In this document: positions 56,395 to 64,000 of the stretch, one piece after another | Position numbering within the stretch: the first letter of the stretch is position 1 | How the letters are laid out: each line of letters starts with the position of its first letter | NCBI RefSeq assembly: GCF_014267175.1 | Contig: NZ_JACMTR010000002.1 | Location: 3,621,501 to 3,685,500, forward strand | Length of the DNA stretch: 64,000 nucleotides | Direction of reading: 5' to 3' | Source of the DNA: Pseudonocardia sp. C8 | Lineage (GTDB): Bacteria > Actinomycetota > Actinomycetes > Mycobacteriales > Pseudonocardiaceae | The notes under the pieces: generated by a model | What the model saw: the letters and a program-made list of their open reading frames with translations, nothing else | Databases searched by the model: none | What the model was told of the DNA's origin: nothing | Position numbers and translations under genes: made by a program

Positions 56395-57522
56395 TCACCG
56401 GCTCCAGCGGGGAGCGACCCGGGACGCCAGCTCGGCGAGCGTCCCCGCGGGGTCGGACAGGGCGGCGTCGAGCCCGAACTCGTCGGCGACGGCGTGCGCC
56501 GAGTCGACTCCCGCCGCGCCGGCCTCCCGGCGCCCGACGCTGACCTGCCCGGCCAGCACCACGCACGGGATGCCCCGGTCCGCGGCGCCCCGCGCGACCG
56601 CGGTGATGAGCTTCCCGCGCAGCGACTGCCAGTCGAAGCTCCCCTCCCCCGTCACGGCCAGGCCTCCGGACGCCGCCGCGGCGTCCAGCTCGGCGTCCAG
56701 CCCGACCAGATCCCGGACCAGGCCGGCGCCGGACTCCACCCGCGCCCCGAGCGCGAGCAGCGCGGCGCCGAGCCCGCCCGCCGCCCCGGCGGCGGCGACG
56801 TCGCGCACGTCCCGGCCGGCGAGGTCCGCCAGCACCGCCGCGAACGTGCCGAGCGCGGCGTCCAGCTCGGCGACGGCGGTCGCGTCGGCGCCCTTCTGCG
56901 GCCCGAAGACCTCGGCGGCGCCGTGCGGGCCGAGCAACGGGTTGTCGACGTCGGAGGCGGCGACCAGCTCGATCCCTCCGAGGTCGGGCGTGCCGTCCAG
57001 CCGGGCGCAGAGCGCCAGCGCGGCACCGCCGTGCGGCAGCGGGAGGCCGTCCACGTCGACCGGTGCCGCGCCGAGCGCGGCGAGCATGCCGGCGCCGCCG
57101 TCGGTCGTCGCGGACCCGCCCAGGCCGACGACGATCCGGCGCACCCCGGCGGAGCGGGCGTCCGCGATCAGCTCGCCGACGCCGTGGGTGGTGGCCGTGC
57201 GCGCCACGACCGGCACCCGGTCCGCACGCGGCACGTGGTGCAGCCCGCACGCCGACGCGCACTCCAGGTACGCGGTGTCGCCGACCTGCAGCCAGGATCC
57301 GGTGACCGGATCGCCGAGCGGGCCGGTCACCTCGAGGGTGTGCACGGTGCCGCCGAGCGCGGTGTGCAGGACCTCGGCGAACCCGGTGCCGCCGTCGGCG
57401 AGCGGCACGATCCGGACGTCGTCGCCGGGTGCCGCACGCCGCCAGCCGGTGGCGATCGCCTCCGCGGCCTCACGGGCGCTGAGCGTTCCGCCGAACGAGT
57501 CCGGGGCGACCACGATCCGCAT
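56395..57522 (-). CDS. Glycerate kinase (GckA/GlxK type)
   Basis: 375 aa. MRIVVAPDSFGGTLSAREAA is the hallmark N-terminus, with PLADGGTGFAEVL, VVGLGGSATTDGGAGMLAAL and VTGEGSFDWQSLRGK completing the family pattern. Phosphorylates D-glycerate to 2- or 3-phosphoglycerate. The start is ATG 57522; there is no ribosome site, but TAGCCT ends 7 nt upstream (leaderless). Divergent from DUF3043, matching the Rv2205c-Rv2206 order. Confidence 0.9.
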   Translation of the reverse strand: MRIVVAPDSFGGTLSAREAAEAIATGWRRAAPGDDVRIVPLADGGTGFAEVLHTALGGTVHTLEVTGPLGDPVTGSWLQVGDTAYLECASACGLHHVPRADRVPVVARTATTHGVGELIADARSAGVRRIVVGLGGSATTDGGAGMLAALGAAPVDVDGLPLPHGGAALALCARLDGTPDLGGIELVAASDVDNPLLGPHGAAEVFGPQKGADATAVAELDAALGTFAAVLADLAGRDVRDVAAAGAAGGLGAALLALGARVESGAGLVRDLVGLDAELDAAAASGGLAVTGEGSFDWQSLRGKLITAVARGAADRGIPCVVLAGQVSVGRREAGAAGVDSAHAVADEFGLDAALSDPAGTLAELASRVAPRWSR

Positions 57523-57529
57523 GCGAGGG

Positions 57530-57552
57530 AGGCTAGCGGGGGGCCGTATTGT
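57530..57552. promoter_or_regulatory. Divergent leaderless promoters of glycerate kinase and DUF3043
   Basis: Minus-strand TAGCCT (57530-57535) lies 7 nt before the kinase ATG, and plus-strand TATTGT (57547-57552) lies 7 nt before the DUF3043 GTG at 57560. The whole gap is 37 bp. Confidence 0.5.
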
Positions 57553-57559
57553 GAGACGG

Positions 57560-58219
57560 GTGAGGTTCCTGCGCCGTTCCGAGAGCTCCGACCAGGCCGG
57601 GCAGCCGGCCGTCGACCCCTCGGCGGCCACGGACGCGGAGGACGAGGGCACGGACGGTCGTCCGCGTACCCACACGACCCCCGGCAAGGGCCGGGCGACG
57701 CCGAAGCGCCGTGACGCCGAGGGCAAGCGCCGCGGACCCGCCCCGCCCCCGCCGCGGACCCAGCGGGAGGCCGCGAAGCTCGCCAAGGCCAACCGGCCGT
57801 CCAAGGAGGACCGCCGCGCGCAGGCCGCGGAGCGCCGCCGCCGGATGGACGCCGGCGACGACCGGGTGCTGCTGCCCCGCGACCGTGGGAAGGTGCGCGC
57901 CCACGTCCGCGACATCGTCGACTCGCGGCCGCACGTCATTGGCCTGTTCCTGCCGCTGGCGGCGCTGGTGCTGGTCGCGGCGCTGGTCCAGAACCCGGTG
58001 CTGCAGCAGTACATCACCCTGTTCACGTTCGTGATGCTGGCCGTCATGGTCGTCGAGGGGACGCTGCTGGGCGTGCAGGTGCTGCGCAAGGCCCGCGCCA
58101 AGTTCCCGGACGAGGAGATCAAGGGCCTGCCGACGGGCTGGTACGCGTTCTCCCGGGCCACGCAGCCGCGGCGGATGCGGGTGCCGAAGCCCCGCGTGAA
58201 GCGCGGCGACACCGTCTGA
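57560..58219 (+). CDS. DUF3043 family membrane protein
   Basis: 219 aa. The first 110 residues are highly charged and disordered (KGRATPKRRDAEGKRRGPAP, then REAAKLAKANRPSKEDRRAQ). Two helices follow (HVIGLFLPLAALVLVAALVQ and YITLFTFVMLAVMVVEGTLL), then a basic C-terminal tail with LPTGWYAFSRATQPRRMR. This is the actinobacterial DUF3043 family (Rv2206-like), function unknown. GTG 57560 starts without a ribosome site. Confidence 0.87.
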   Translation: MRFLRRSESSDQAGQPAVDPSAATDAEDEGTDGRPRTHTTPGKGRATPKRRDAEGKRRGPAPPPPRTQREAAKLAKANRPSKEDRRAQAAERRRRMDAGDDRVLLPRDRGKVRAHVRDIVDSRPHVIGLFLPLAALVLVAALVQNPVLQQYITLFTFVMLAVMVVEGTLLGVQVLRKARAKFPDEEIKGLPTGWYAFSRATQPRRMRVPKPRVKRGDTV

Positions 58220-58259
58220 CCCGCCCCTTCCGGTCACTGCTCCGACCGGGTGCGCCACG

Positions 58260-60128
58260 ATGTGCGGCGTGAACGCAACGCTCGTCCTCGGCGGCACCCG
58301 GTCCGGCAAGTCGCGGTACGCCGAGGGGCTGTTCGACGACGGCGCGGCGGTCCGCTACCTGGCGACCGGCCGGCGGATCGAGGGCGACGCCGAGTGGGAC
58401 GCCCGGATCGCCCGGCACGTGGCCCGGCGCCCGGCGTCCTGGACGACCGAGGAGGTCGGCGGCACCGCGCTCGCCGCGGCACTCGCGACCGGCGGCCCGG
58501 TGCTGGTCGACGACCTCGCCACCTGGCTGACCGGGGTGCTCGACGACGCCGGGGCCTGGGACCGGTCCGGGGCGCTGCCCGAGGTGGACGACGCCGTGAC
58601 CGGCCTGGTCCGGGCCGTCGCCGCCGCGCCGGGGCCGGTCGTGCTGGTGTCCGCCGAGACCGGGCTCGGGGTGGTGCCCGAGTCGCGGTCCGGGCGGCTG
58701 TTCCGGGACCGGCTCGGGGAGCTGAACGCCGCGCTGGCCGAGGTGTGCGCGGACACGGTGCTGGTGGTGGCGGGGCGGCCGCTGCGGCTGCCCCCGGCGC
58801 CGGCGGGAGGCGCCGGGCCCATCGCCGCGGGCCCCGCCGCCGGGCCCCCCGCCACGGGCGCCGCCACCGGACCCGTCGCGGGCGGCGCCCCGTCGGACCG
58901 GGCGGACCCGGCGCCCGGGCCGGCGACCACCGGAACCGGACCGGTGCCCGCAGCAGGGCCGGATGCCGACGACACCGCGACCGCACCCGGGACCATCGGC
59001 GGGCCGGACCTGAGCGGCGCGGGCGCACCGGGAGCCGGCACACCCGCGTCCCCGGCCGATCCGATCGTCCCCACCGCCGTCGGCCGCCCGGACCTGCGGA
59101 CCCGGCGGGAGGCCGTCGCACTCGTCGACGGGCTTGCCGTGCCCACGGGCGGCCTCGGACGGATCGGCGAGCTCGGCGTGTGGCTCGCGTCCTGCCAGGG
59201 CGAGTGCCCGCCCCGGCCGCCGCTGGACGCCCGCGTCCTGCTGCTCGCCGCCGACCACGGGATCGCCGCGAACCGTGTCTCCGCCTACCCGCCGGAGATC
59301 TCCGCGGTCCGGGCGAGCGCGGCGGCGGCCGGGCGGCTGCCGGTCACCGTCGCCGCCCGCGCCGCCGGCGCCTCCGTGCGCACCGTGGACGTCGGGCTGG
59401 CCGGGGCCGCCGACGGTGTCGAGACCGGGTACGTCGTCACCCGCGGGACCGGGCGGATCGACCGGGAGGACGCGCTCACCGCGGACCAGGTCGCGACCGC
59501 CTGGCGGACCGGGCGCCGGCTCGCCGACTCCGAGATCGACGCCGGCGCCGACGTGCTCGTCCCCGCCTCCCTCGCCGTCGGCGCCACGACCCCGGCCGCG
59601 ACCCTGGTCGCCGCGCTGACCGGGACCGAGCCGGTCGCCGTCGTCGGCAGGGGTTCCGGGATCGACGACCGGGCCTGGATGCGCAAGGCGCTCGCGATCC
59701 GGGACGCGCTGCGGCGGGCGCGGCCGCACCTGCGCGACCCGCTCGCCCTCCTGCGCACGGTCGGCGGCACCGACCTCGTCGTGCTCGCCGGGTTCCTCGC
59801 CCGCGCCGCCGAGCGGAAGGTGCCCGCGGTGCTGGACGGTCTGGTGACCGGGGCGGCGGCGTTGCTGGCCGAGGAGCTCGCGCCGGGGGCGAAGGCGTGG
59901 TGGCTGGCCGCGCAGCCGTCCACCGAGCCGGCGGCCGGGCTGGTGCTGGAGCACCTGTCGCTGACCCCGGTCCTGGATCTCGGCGTGCGCACCGAGGACG
60001 GCACCGCGGGCGTCGCGGTGCTGCCGCTGCTGGTGTCCGCGGCCCGGTTGCTGGCCGAGACCGGGACCGCCGAGGGCACCGGGATCGTGCCCGGCGAGGT
60101 GACGGCGACGGCCGGCGCCGCCCGGTGA
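58260..60128 (+). CDS. cobUT: Fused CobU-CobT: adenosylcobinamide kinase/guanylyltransferase plus nicotinate-nucleotide:DMB phosphoribosyltransferase
   Basis: 622 aa. Residues 1-178 are CobU, with P-loop GGTRSGKS (11-18), RYLATGRRIEGDAEWDARIA and DDLATWLTG. Residues about 179-277 are a low-complexity Ala/Pro/Gly/Thr linker. Residues 278-622 are CobT: PTGGLGRIGELGVWLAS, LLLAADHGIAANRVSAYP, NXXPAS-like DVLVPASLAVGATTPAATL, VGGTDLVVLAGFLARAAERKVP. It would do two lower-ligand assembly steps of B12 in one chain, followed by CobS. ATG 58260 or GTG 58269 could start; no clear ribosome site. Confidence 0.92.
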   Translation: MCGVNATLVLGGTRSGKSRYAEGLFDDGAAVRYLATGRRIEGDAEWDARIARHVARRPASWTTEEVGGTALAAALATGGPVLVDDLATWLTGVLDDAGAWDRSGALPEVDDAVTGLVRAVAAAPGPVVLVSAETGLGVVPESRSGRLFRDRLGELNAALAEVCADTVLVVAGRPLRLPPAPAGGAGPIAAGPAAGPPATGAATGPVAGGAPSDRADPAPGPATTGTGPVPAAGPDADDTATAPGTIGGPDLSGAGAPGAGTPASPADPIVPTAVGRPDLRTRREAVALVDGLAVPTGGLGRIGELGVWLASCQGECPPRPPLDARVLLLAADHGIAANRVSAYPPEISAVRASAAAAGRLPVTVAARAAGASVRTVDVGLAGAADGVETGYVVTRGTGRIDREDALTADQVATAWRTGRRLADSEIDAGADVLVPASLAVGATTPAATLVAALTGTEPVAVVGRGSGIDDRAWMRKALAIRDALRRARPHLRDPLALLRTVGGTDLVVLAGFLARAAERKVPAVLDGLVTGAAALLAEELAPGAKAWWLAAQPSTEPAAGLVLEHLSLTPVLDLGVRTEDGTAGVAVLPLLVSAARLLAETGTAEGTGIVPGEVTATAGAAR

Positions 60129-61042
60129 CCGGTCCCCCGCCGGGTGGTGCGCCGCGCCGCCGTGCGGCGGGGCTCGCCCTCGCGGTGAGCTGGCTGACCG
60201 TGCTGCCCGTCCGCGTCCGCACGACACCGGACGGCGGCCTGCCGGACGGGGTGGCGGCCGCGGCGCTGCGCTGGGCCCCGGTGGTCGGGCTGGGGCTGGG
60301 GCTGGCCGGCGGCGGGCTGCTGGTCGGGCTCACCGCGCTCGGCGTGTCGCCGCTGGTCGCGGGCCTGGTCGTCGTGGGCGCGGGTGCGCTCGCGACCCGC
60401 GGCATGCACGTCGACGGGCTCGCCGACACCGCCGACGGGCTCGGCAGCTACGGGCCGCCGGAGCGCGCGCTGCGGATCATGGCTGACGGCGGGGCGGGCC
60501 CGTTCGCCGTCGTCACGCTGCTGGTCGTGTTGGGCGGGCGGGCCGCGGCGCTGGCGCAGCTCGCCGCCGCTCCGCCGCTCGCGGTCCTCGCGGCGTGCGC
60601 GCTGGCCGCCGCGGTCGGGCGGGCCGGGTTCTGCTGGGTCGCCCGCCGCGGGACACCTCCGGCGCGCCCGGGCGGGCTCGGGGCGACGGTCGCCGGGTCG
60701 CAGCCGGTCTGGGTGGCACCGCTGTGGTGGACCGGGCTCGCCGGTGCGGGGGCGGCGGCCCTGGTGGCGGCGGTCGACGCGGCCGAACCGGCCCTCTGGC
60801 CCGCCGAGCGGCTGACCCGGTCGCCGGGGGCGGTGGACCTGGCCGGCCCCGGCACACTCGCCGGGGCCGGGATCGCGGCGGCCGTGGCCGGTGCGGTGCT
60901 GCTCGCCGCGCTGCTGGTGGTGGGCCTGGCCCGCCACACCCGGCGGCGGTTCGGCGGGATGAGCGGGGACGTCCTGGGTGCCGCTGCCGAGCTCGGGAGC
61001 ACCGCGGTCCTGGTCGTGCTGGCCGCCGCGCTCACCGTGTGA
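60125..61042 (+). CDS. cobS: Adenosylcobinamide-GDP ribazoletransferase (cobalamin synthase)
   Basis: 305 aa integral-membrane enzyme with the CobS signature ATRGMHVDGLADTADGLGSYG and C-terminal RFGGMSGDVLGAAAELGSTA. It joins GDP-cobinamide to alpha-ribazole in the last steps of cobalamin synthesis. GTG 60125 overlaps the cobUT stop (GTGA), so both are co-translated. No cobalamin riboswitch was recognised upstream. Confidence 0.93.
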   Translation: MTGPPPGGAPRRRAAGLALAVSWLTVLPVRVRTTPDGGLPDGVAAAALRWAPVVGLGLGLAGGGLLVGLTALGVSPLVAGLVVVGAGALATRGMHVDGLADTADGLGSYGPPERALRIMADGGAGPFAVVTLLVVLGGRAAALAQLAAAPPLAVLAACALAAAVGRAGFCWVARRGTPPARPGGLGATVAGSQPVWVAPLWWTGLAGAGAAALVAAVDAAEPALWPAERLTRSPGAVDLAGPGTLAGAGIAAAVAGAVLLAALLVVGLARHTRRRFGGMSGDVLGAAAELGSTAVLVVLAAALTV

Positions 61043-61164
61043 TCACCCGTCGTGGAGTGTGGCGAGCGTCGCGCGGGGCGGGCGTTCTCGCCCCGATCCG
61101 GGCTCGTGCCGACCGGCACTCGGGTATCGGTCGACGCGCGCGATGTCGTCCCGACGACGGCGCG

Positions 61165-61560
61165 ACCGCGCTGATCGACTCGCCCGGGGTCGCCCCAGGT
61201 AAACGTACTCGCCCCGGGCGGGGCGGCTTCGCGCTGATCGACTCACCAACGCCGGCCGACCTGCACGATCCCGCCCCGGGACAGGCGAACCCGTGCTGAT
61301 CGACCCGCCGAGGTCGCTCCAGGTGCACGTACTCGCCCCGGGCGGGGCGGCTTCGCGCTGATCGACTCACCAACGCCGGCCGACCTGCACGTTGTCGCCA
61401 TGGTGCGGGCAGATTCGCGCTGATCGACCCACCGGAGCCCACCGACCTGCACGATTCCGCCCCAGGACAGGCGAACCCGCGCTGTTCGACCCTCCCCCTG
61501 GTCGGTCGATGCGCACGTTCCCGCCCGGTCGAGCACGTTTCGTGCTGATCGACTCGCTGC
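61165..61560. repeat. 62-bp tandem-repeat array 2 (7 copies), opposite orientation to array 1
   Basis: GCTGATCGAC, the complement of GTCGATCAGC, starts at 61170, 61233, 61295, 61357, 61419, 61481 (as GCTGTTCGAC) and 61544: steps of 63, 62, 62, 62, 62 and 63 bp. A 63-bp stretch at 61206-61268 recurs exactly at 61330-61392, giving a 124-bp higher-order dimer. It fills the 611-bp gap between cobS and ilvE and shows the same core and period as array 1. Confidence 0.92.
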
Positions 61561-61653
61561 CGGTGAGCTCACCTCGCCCGGATCCGGCACGCCTCGGCCG
61601 GTGACCCCGTCCGGGGAGCACGGCGCGCACGCCGCGGTCCCCGATCGTCGATC

Positions 61654-62775
61654 TCAGACGGCGGCCGGTGCGGGCACGAGGGTCCGCATCCAGCCGTGCG
61701 GGTCCGGGGCGGCGCCCCGCTGGACCGCGGTCAGCGCCTCGCGCAGCTGCATCGTGACGGGACCCGGCTCACCGTTCCCGACGGCCACCTCGCCACCTGC
61801 GTGCTTCACCGTGCCGATCGGCGTGATGACCGCGGCGGTGCCGCAGCCGAACGCCTCCGTCAGCGTCCCGTCGGCGGCCCGGTCGAGCCACTCCTTGCCG
61901 GAGATCCGGCGCTCGACGACGTCGATCCCCAGGTCCTTCGCCACGGTGATCAACGAGTCGCGGGTGATGCCGGCCAGCACCGCACCGCGCAGGTCCGGGG
62001 TCGCGAGCTCGAGACCGCCGTCGGCGTCGCGGAACACGAAGAACAGGTTGTTCGAGCCCATCTCGTCGATCCAGGTACGTTCCTCGGCGTCGAGGTAGGC
62101 GACCTGGGCGCACCCGTGCTCGGCGCCGATGGCCTGCGGCAGCAGCGAGGCCGCGTAGTTGCCGCCGCACTTGGCGGTGCCGGTACCGCCGAGGGCCGCC
62201 CGGGTGTACTCGGTCTCCAGCCACACGTCCATCGGCTTCACCCCGTCCGCGAAGTACGGGCCGGCCGGCGAGGCGATGAGGGCGTAGAGGTACTCCGGCG
62301 ACGGCCGCACCCCGAGCCCGATCGCGGTCGCGATCATGAACGGGCGGAGGTAGAGGGAGTCCTCACCGCCGGCGGCGGGCACCCACTCGGCGTCCACGGC
62401 GAGCAGCTCGGTGAGCGAGGCGAGGAACAGCTCCGCGGGCAGCTCGGCCATCGCCATCCGCCGGGCCGACCCGGCGAACCGGGCGGCGTTGGCGTCCGGC
62501 CGGAACGAGGCGATGGAGCCGTCCGGCTGCCGGTAGGCCTTGAGCCCTTCGAAGATCTCCTGCCCGTAGTGCAGCACCATCGCCGACGGGTCGAGGGTGA
62601 ACGGCCCGTACGGGACGACCGCCGGGTCGTGCCACCCGGTGCCCTCGGTGTAGCGGATGGTGACCATGTGGTCGGTGAAGTACCGGCCGAAGCCGGGGTC
62701 GGCCAGTACCTCGGCGCGCCGCTGGGGGGACGCCGGGGCGCGGTTGGGGGTCACGGTGAACTGCGGCGCGCTCAT
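61654..62775 (-). CDS. ilvE: Branched-chain amino acid aminotransferase
   Basis: 373 aa fold-type IV PLP enzyme. Lys202 in GGTGTAKCGGNYAAS is the expected Schiff-base residue; EIFEGLKAYRQPDGSIASFR, LYLRPFMIAT and MGSNNLFFVFRD are family landmarks. Performs the last step of Val, Leu and Ile synthesis and the first of their breakdown. ATG 62775 lies 8 nt after TACCGT without a ribosome site (leaderless). Confidence 0.95.
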   Translation of the reverse strand: MSAPQFTVTPNRAPASPQRRAEVLADPGFGRYFTDHMVTIRYTEGTGWHDPAVVPYGPFTLDPSAMVLHYGQEIFEGLKAYRQPDGSIASFRPDANAARFAGSARRMAMAELPAELFLASLTELLAVDAEWVPAAGGEDSLYLRPFMIATAIGLGVRPSPEYLYALIASPAGPYFADGVKPMDVWLETEYTRAALGGTGTAKCGGNYAASLLPQAIGAEHGCAQVAYLDAEERTWIDEMGSNNLFFVFRDADGGLELATPDLRGAVLAGITRDSLITVAKDLGIDVVERRISGKEWLDRAADGTLTEAFGCGTAAVITPIGTVKHAGGEVAVGNGEPGPVTMQLREALTAVQRGAAPDPHGWMRTLVPAPAAV

Positions 62776-62783
62776 GACAGCAA

Positions 62784-62789
62784 ACGGTA
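62784..62789 (-). promoter_or_regulatory. Leaderless-type -10 (TACCGT) of ilvE
   Basis: TACCGT on the minus strand, 8 nt before ATG 62775. Confidence 0.45.
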
Positions 62790-62834
62790 GCTCTGCCGCA
62801 CGACCGGCAAACAGTCGGATTCCCTATCGATGGT

Positions 62835-62876
62835 CGTGAGTGGTTGTGCGGGCCGGGGCCCGCACAACTACTCACG
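62835..62876 (-). terminator. 20-bp hairpin at the gcvT 3' end
   Basis: CGTGAGTGGTTGTGCGGGCC (62835-62854) pairs with 62857-62876 with one mismatch and a 2-nt loop, overlapping the gcvT stop codon. Probably ends gcvT transcription ahead of the ilvE promoter. Confidence 0.7.
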
Positions 62877-63986
62877 GGCGCGCGAGCGCACGAATGGCGG
62901 CTTCACCACCTCGACCGGCAGCGACCGGCCGCGGACGTCGATCGTCAGCGGGTCGCCCACCGACACCTTCGGGTCGGTGCCGACCAGCGCGAGCGCGATG
63001 CCGGTCTTCAGGGTGGGCGAGAACGTGCCGGAGGTGACCGTCCCGACCGGGCGACCGCCCTCGCCGTCCAGCACGGTCATGCCGGCCCGCGGGACGCCGC
63101 GACCGGTGGCCTTCAACGCCCGCAGCCGCCGCGCCGGCCCGGCCTCCCGCTCGGCGATCAGCGCGTCGCGCCCCCAGAACGCGGGCTTGTCCCAGCCGAC
63201 CGCCCACGAGCTGCCGGCCTGGACCGGGGTGATGTCCTCGGACAGCTCGTGGCCGTGCAGCGGGTACCCCATCTCGGTGCGCAGGGTGTCCCGCGCGGCC
63301 AGCCCGCACGGCCCGCCGCCGACGGCGCGCACGGCCTCGAGCAGCGCGTCCCACATGGCGGGGGCGGCCTCGGCGTCGAGCACGACCTCGTACCCGCGCT
63401 CGCCGGTGTAGCCGGTCCGGCAGACCCGGACGGTCCCGCCCTCGAGGTCGGTGAACGCCATGTAGTCCAGGTCCGCGACACCGGCGCCGGCCTCGCCCAG
63501 TGCGGCGGCGAGCGCCTCCGCCGAGCGCGGCCCCTGCACGGCGAGCACCGCCAGCTCGCGGTGCCGGTCGGTGACGGTGACCCCGTCCGGGGCACCGTCC
63601 TGCAGCATCGTGACGATCCGGGTCGAGTTCGCGGCGTTCGGCACGAGCAGCAGGTCGTCGTCGGACACCAGGTAGACGATCATGTCGTCGAGGACGCCGC
63701 CGGCGTCGTTGCACGCCAGCGTGTACTGCGCCCGGCCCGGCCCGATCCGGCCGAGGTCGTTGGTCAGGCAGGTGTTCACGTGCGCGGCCGCTCCCGGCCC
63801 GGTGATCGGGACGGTGCCGAGGTGGCTGACGTCGAACAGCCCGGCCGCCTCGCGCACCGACGTGTGCTCGGCGACCGTGCCACCCGGGTACGAGATCGGC
63901 ATCGACCAGCCGCCGAACTCGCCGAGCGTGGCGTCGAGGGCGACGTGCCGGTCGTGCAACGGGCTGGGCAGGAGATCCTCGGTCAC
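62868..63986 (-). CDS. gcvT: Aminomethyltransferase (glycine cleavage T protein)
   Basis: 372 aa. [54 protein letters not shown] with the catalytic Asp101, and [10 protein letters not shown] then [18 protein letters not shown] identify GcvT. It transfers the methylene group of glycine to tetrahydrofolate. GTG 63986 with TAGGGT ending 7 nt upstream (63994-63999) is a leaderless start close to the window edge. Confidence 0.95.
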   Translation of the reverse strand: MTEDLLPSPLHDRHVALDATLGEFGGWSMPISYPGGTVAEHTSVREAAGLFDVSHLGTVPITGPGAAAHVNTCLTNDLGRIGPGRAQYTLACNDAGGVLDDMIVYLVSDDDLLLVPNAANSTRIVTMLQDGAPDGVTVTDRHRELAVLAVQGPRSAEALAAALGEAGAGVADLDYMAFTDLEGGTVRVCRTGYTGERGYEVVLDAEAAPAMWDALLEAVRAVGGGPCGLAARDTLRTEMGYPLHGHELSEDITPVQAGSSWAVGWDKPAFWGRDALIAEREAGPARRLRALKATGRGVPRAGMTVLDGEGGRPVGTVTSGTFSPTLKTGIALALVGTDPKVSVGDPLTIDVRGRSLPVEVVKPPFVRSRARE

Positions 63987-63993
63987 GCCCGCG

Positions 63994-63999
63994 ACCCTA
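63994..63999 (-). promoter_or_regulatory. Leaderless-type -10 (TAGGGT) of gcvT
   Basis: TAGGGT on the minus strand, 7 nt before GTG 63986; identical hexamer to that before adoK. Confidence 0.45.
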
Positions 64000-64000
64000 G

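Noticed and set aside
58220..58259. Cobalamin riboswitch before cobUT
   Set aside because: The gap is only 40 bp and shows no B12-box; too short for the aptamer.

Overview
The window is very GC-rich, densely coded DNA from an actinomycete, most likely a Pseudonocardiaceae member such as Pseudonocardia (inference from gene content and order). The supporting signs are a ctaF-ctaC / asnB / adenosine kinase / HesB-type Fe-S protein / glycerate kinase / DUF3043 block that resembles the mycobacterial order, a mycothiol-dependent-enzyme family member, an SsgA-like sporulation and cell-division protein, a SARP and a large LuxR (LAL) regulator, many GTG starts, and many start codons placed 6-8 nt after a TAnnnT -10 element (leaderless-type promoters).

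Layout. 1-5.4 kb: the 5' part of a ROK regulator facing a DUF1479 oxygenase-like gene across two related palindromes, then an Lrp/AsnC regulator divergent from a DUF3100 membrane protein and an M20 amidohydrolase. 5.5-9.4 kb: AIM24 protein, a two-gene ABC exporter and a TAP-type lipoprotein hydrolase. 9.7-20.3 kb: accessory genes, including two neighbouring proteins that share a short acidic module, a TauE/SafE permease, a SARP, a serine hydrolase coupled to a 62-aa protein, a LAL regulator, and an unusual LGFP-repeat/copper-radical-oxidase fusion. 20.4-23.3 kb: DUF5997 with a lone LysR-type ligand-binding domain, then a deletion scar that removed the 5' ends of both an S15 peptidase and a divergent TetR gene. 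23.3-27.6 kb: a catabolic cluster (FAH-family hydrolase, alpha/beta hydrolase, amidohydrolase, DUF1636) facing a GntR/FCD regulator, with matching ATTGGT direct repeats at both promoters.

27.9-31.5 kb holds eight tRNA genes: a tRNA-Val(CAC), two copies of a Gly-Cys-Val triplet, and a third tRNA-Gly followed after two bases by a NUDIX start codon. 31.9-35.4 kb: an MpaB/Lcp-type protein, an SDR, a PPOX-fold protein and a zinc-independent L31 gene facing a Cys-rich protein. 35.4-36.7 kb is a repeat zone (37-bp, 62-bp and 14-bp tandem arrays). 36.9-44.3 kb: FprA-type reductase, phosphoesterase, P450, DUF6069, an APH-like kinase, a DUF3037/HipA-like kinase pair and DoxX. 44.8-50 kb: pgi, PAP2 phosphatase, a sensor kinase/response regulator pair and a TetR-controlled mycothiol-type enzyme. 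51-64 kb is conserved core: cytochrome oxidase subunits, asnB, adoK, Fe-S insertion protein, glycerate kinase, DUF3043, a fused cobU-cobT with cobS, a second 62-bp-period repeat array in the opposite orientation, then ilvE and gcvT.

The strongest candidates for undescribed biology are the paired 62-bp tandem-repeat arrays (36.0 and 61.2 kb), the LGFP/copper-radical-oxidase fusion without a signal peptide, the HipA-DUF3037 pair, and the GntR-controlled hydrolase cluster with its tandem ATTGGT operators. No rRNA, CRISPR, insertion sequence, prophage or replication origin was seen.
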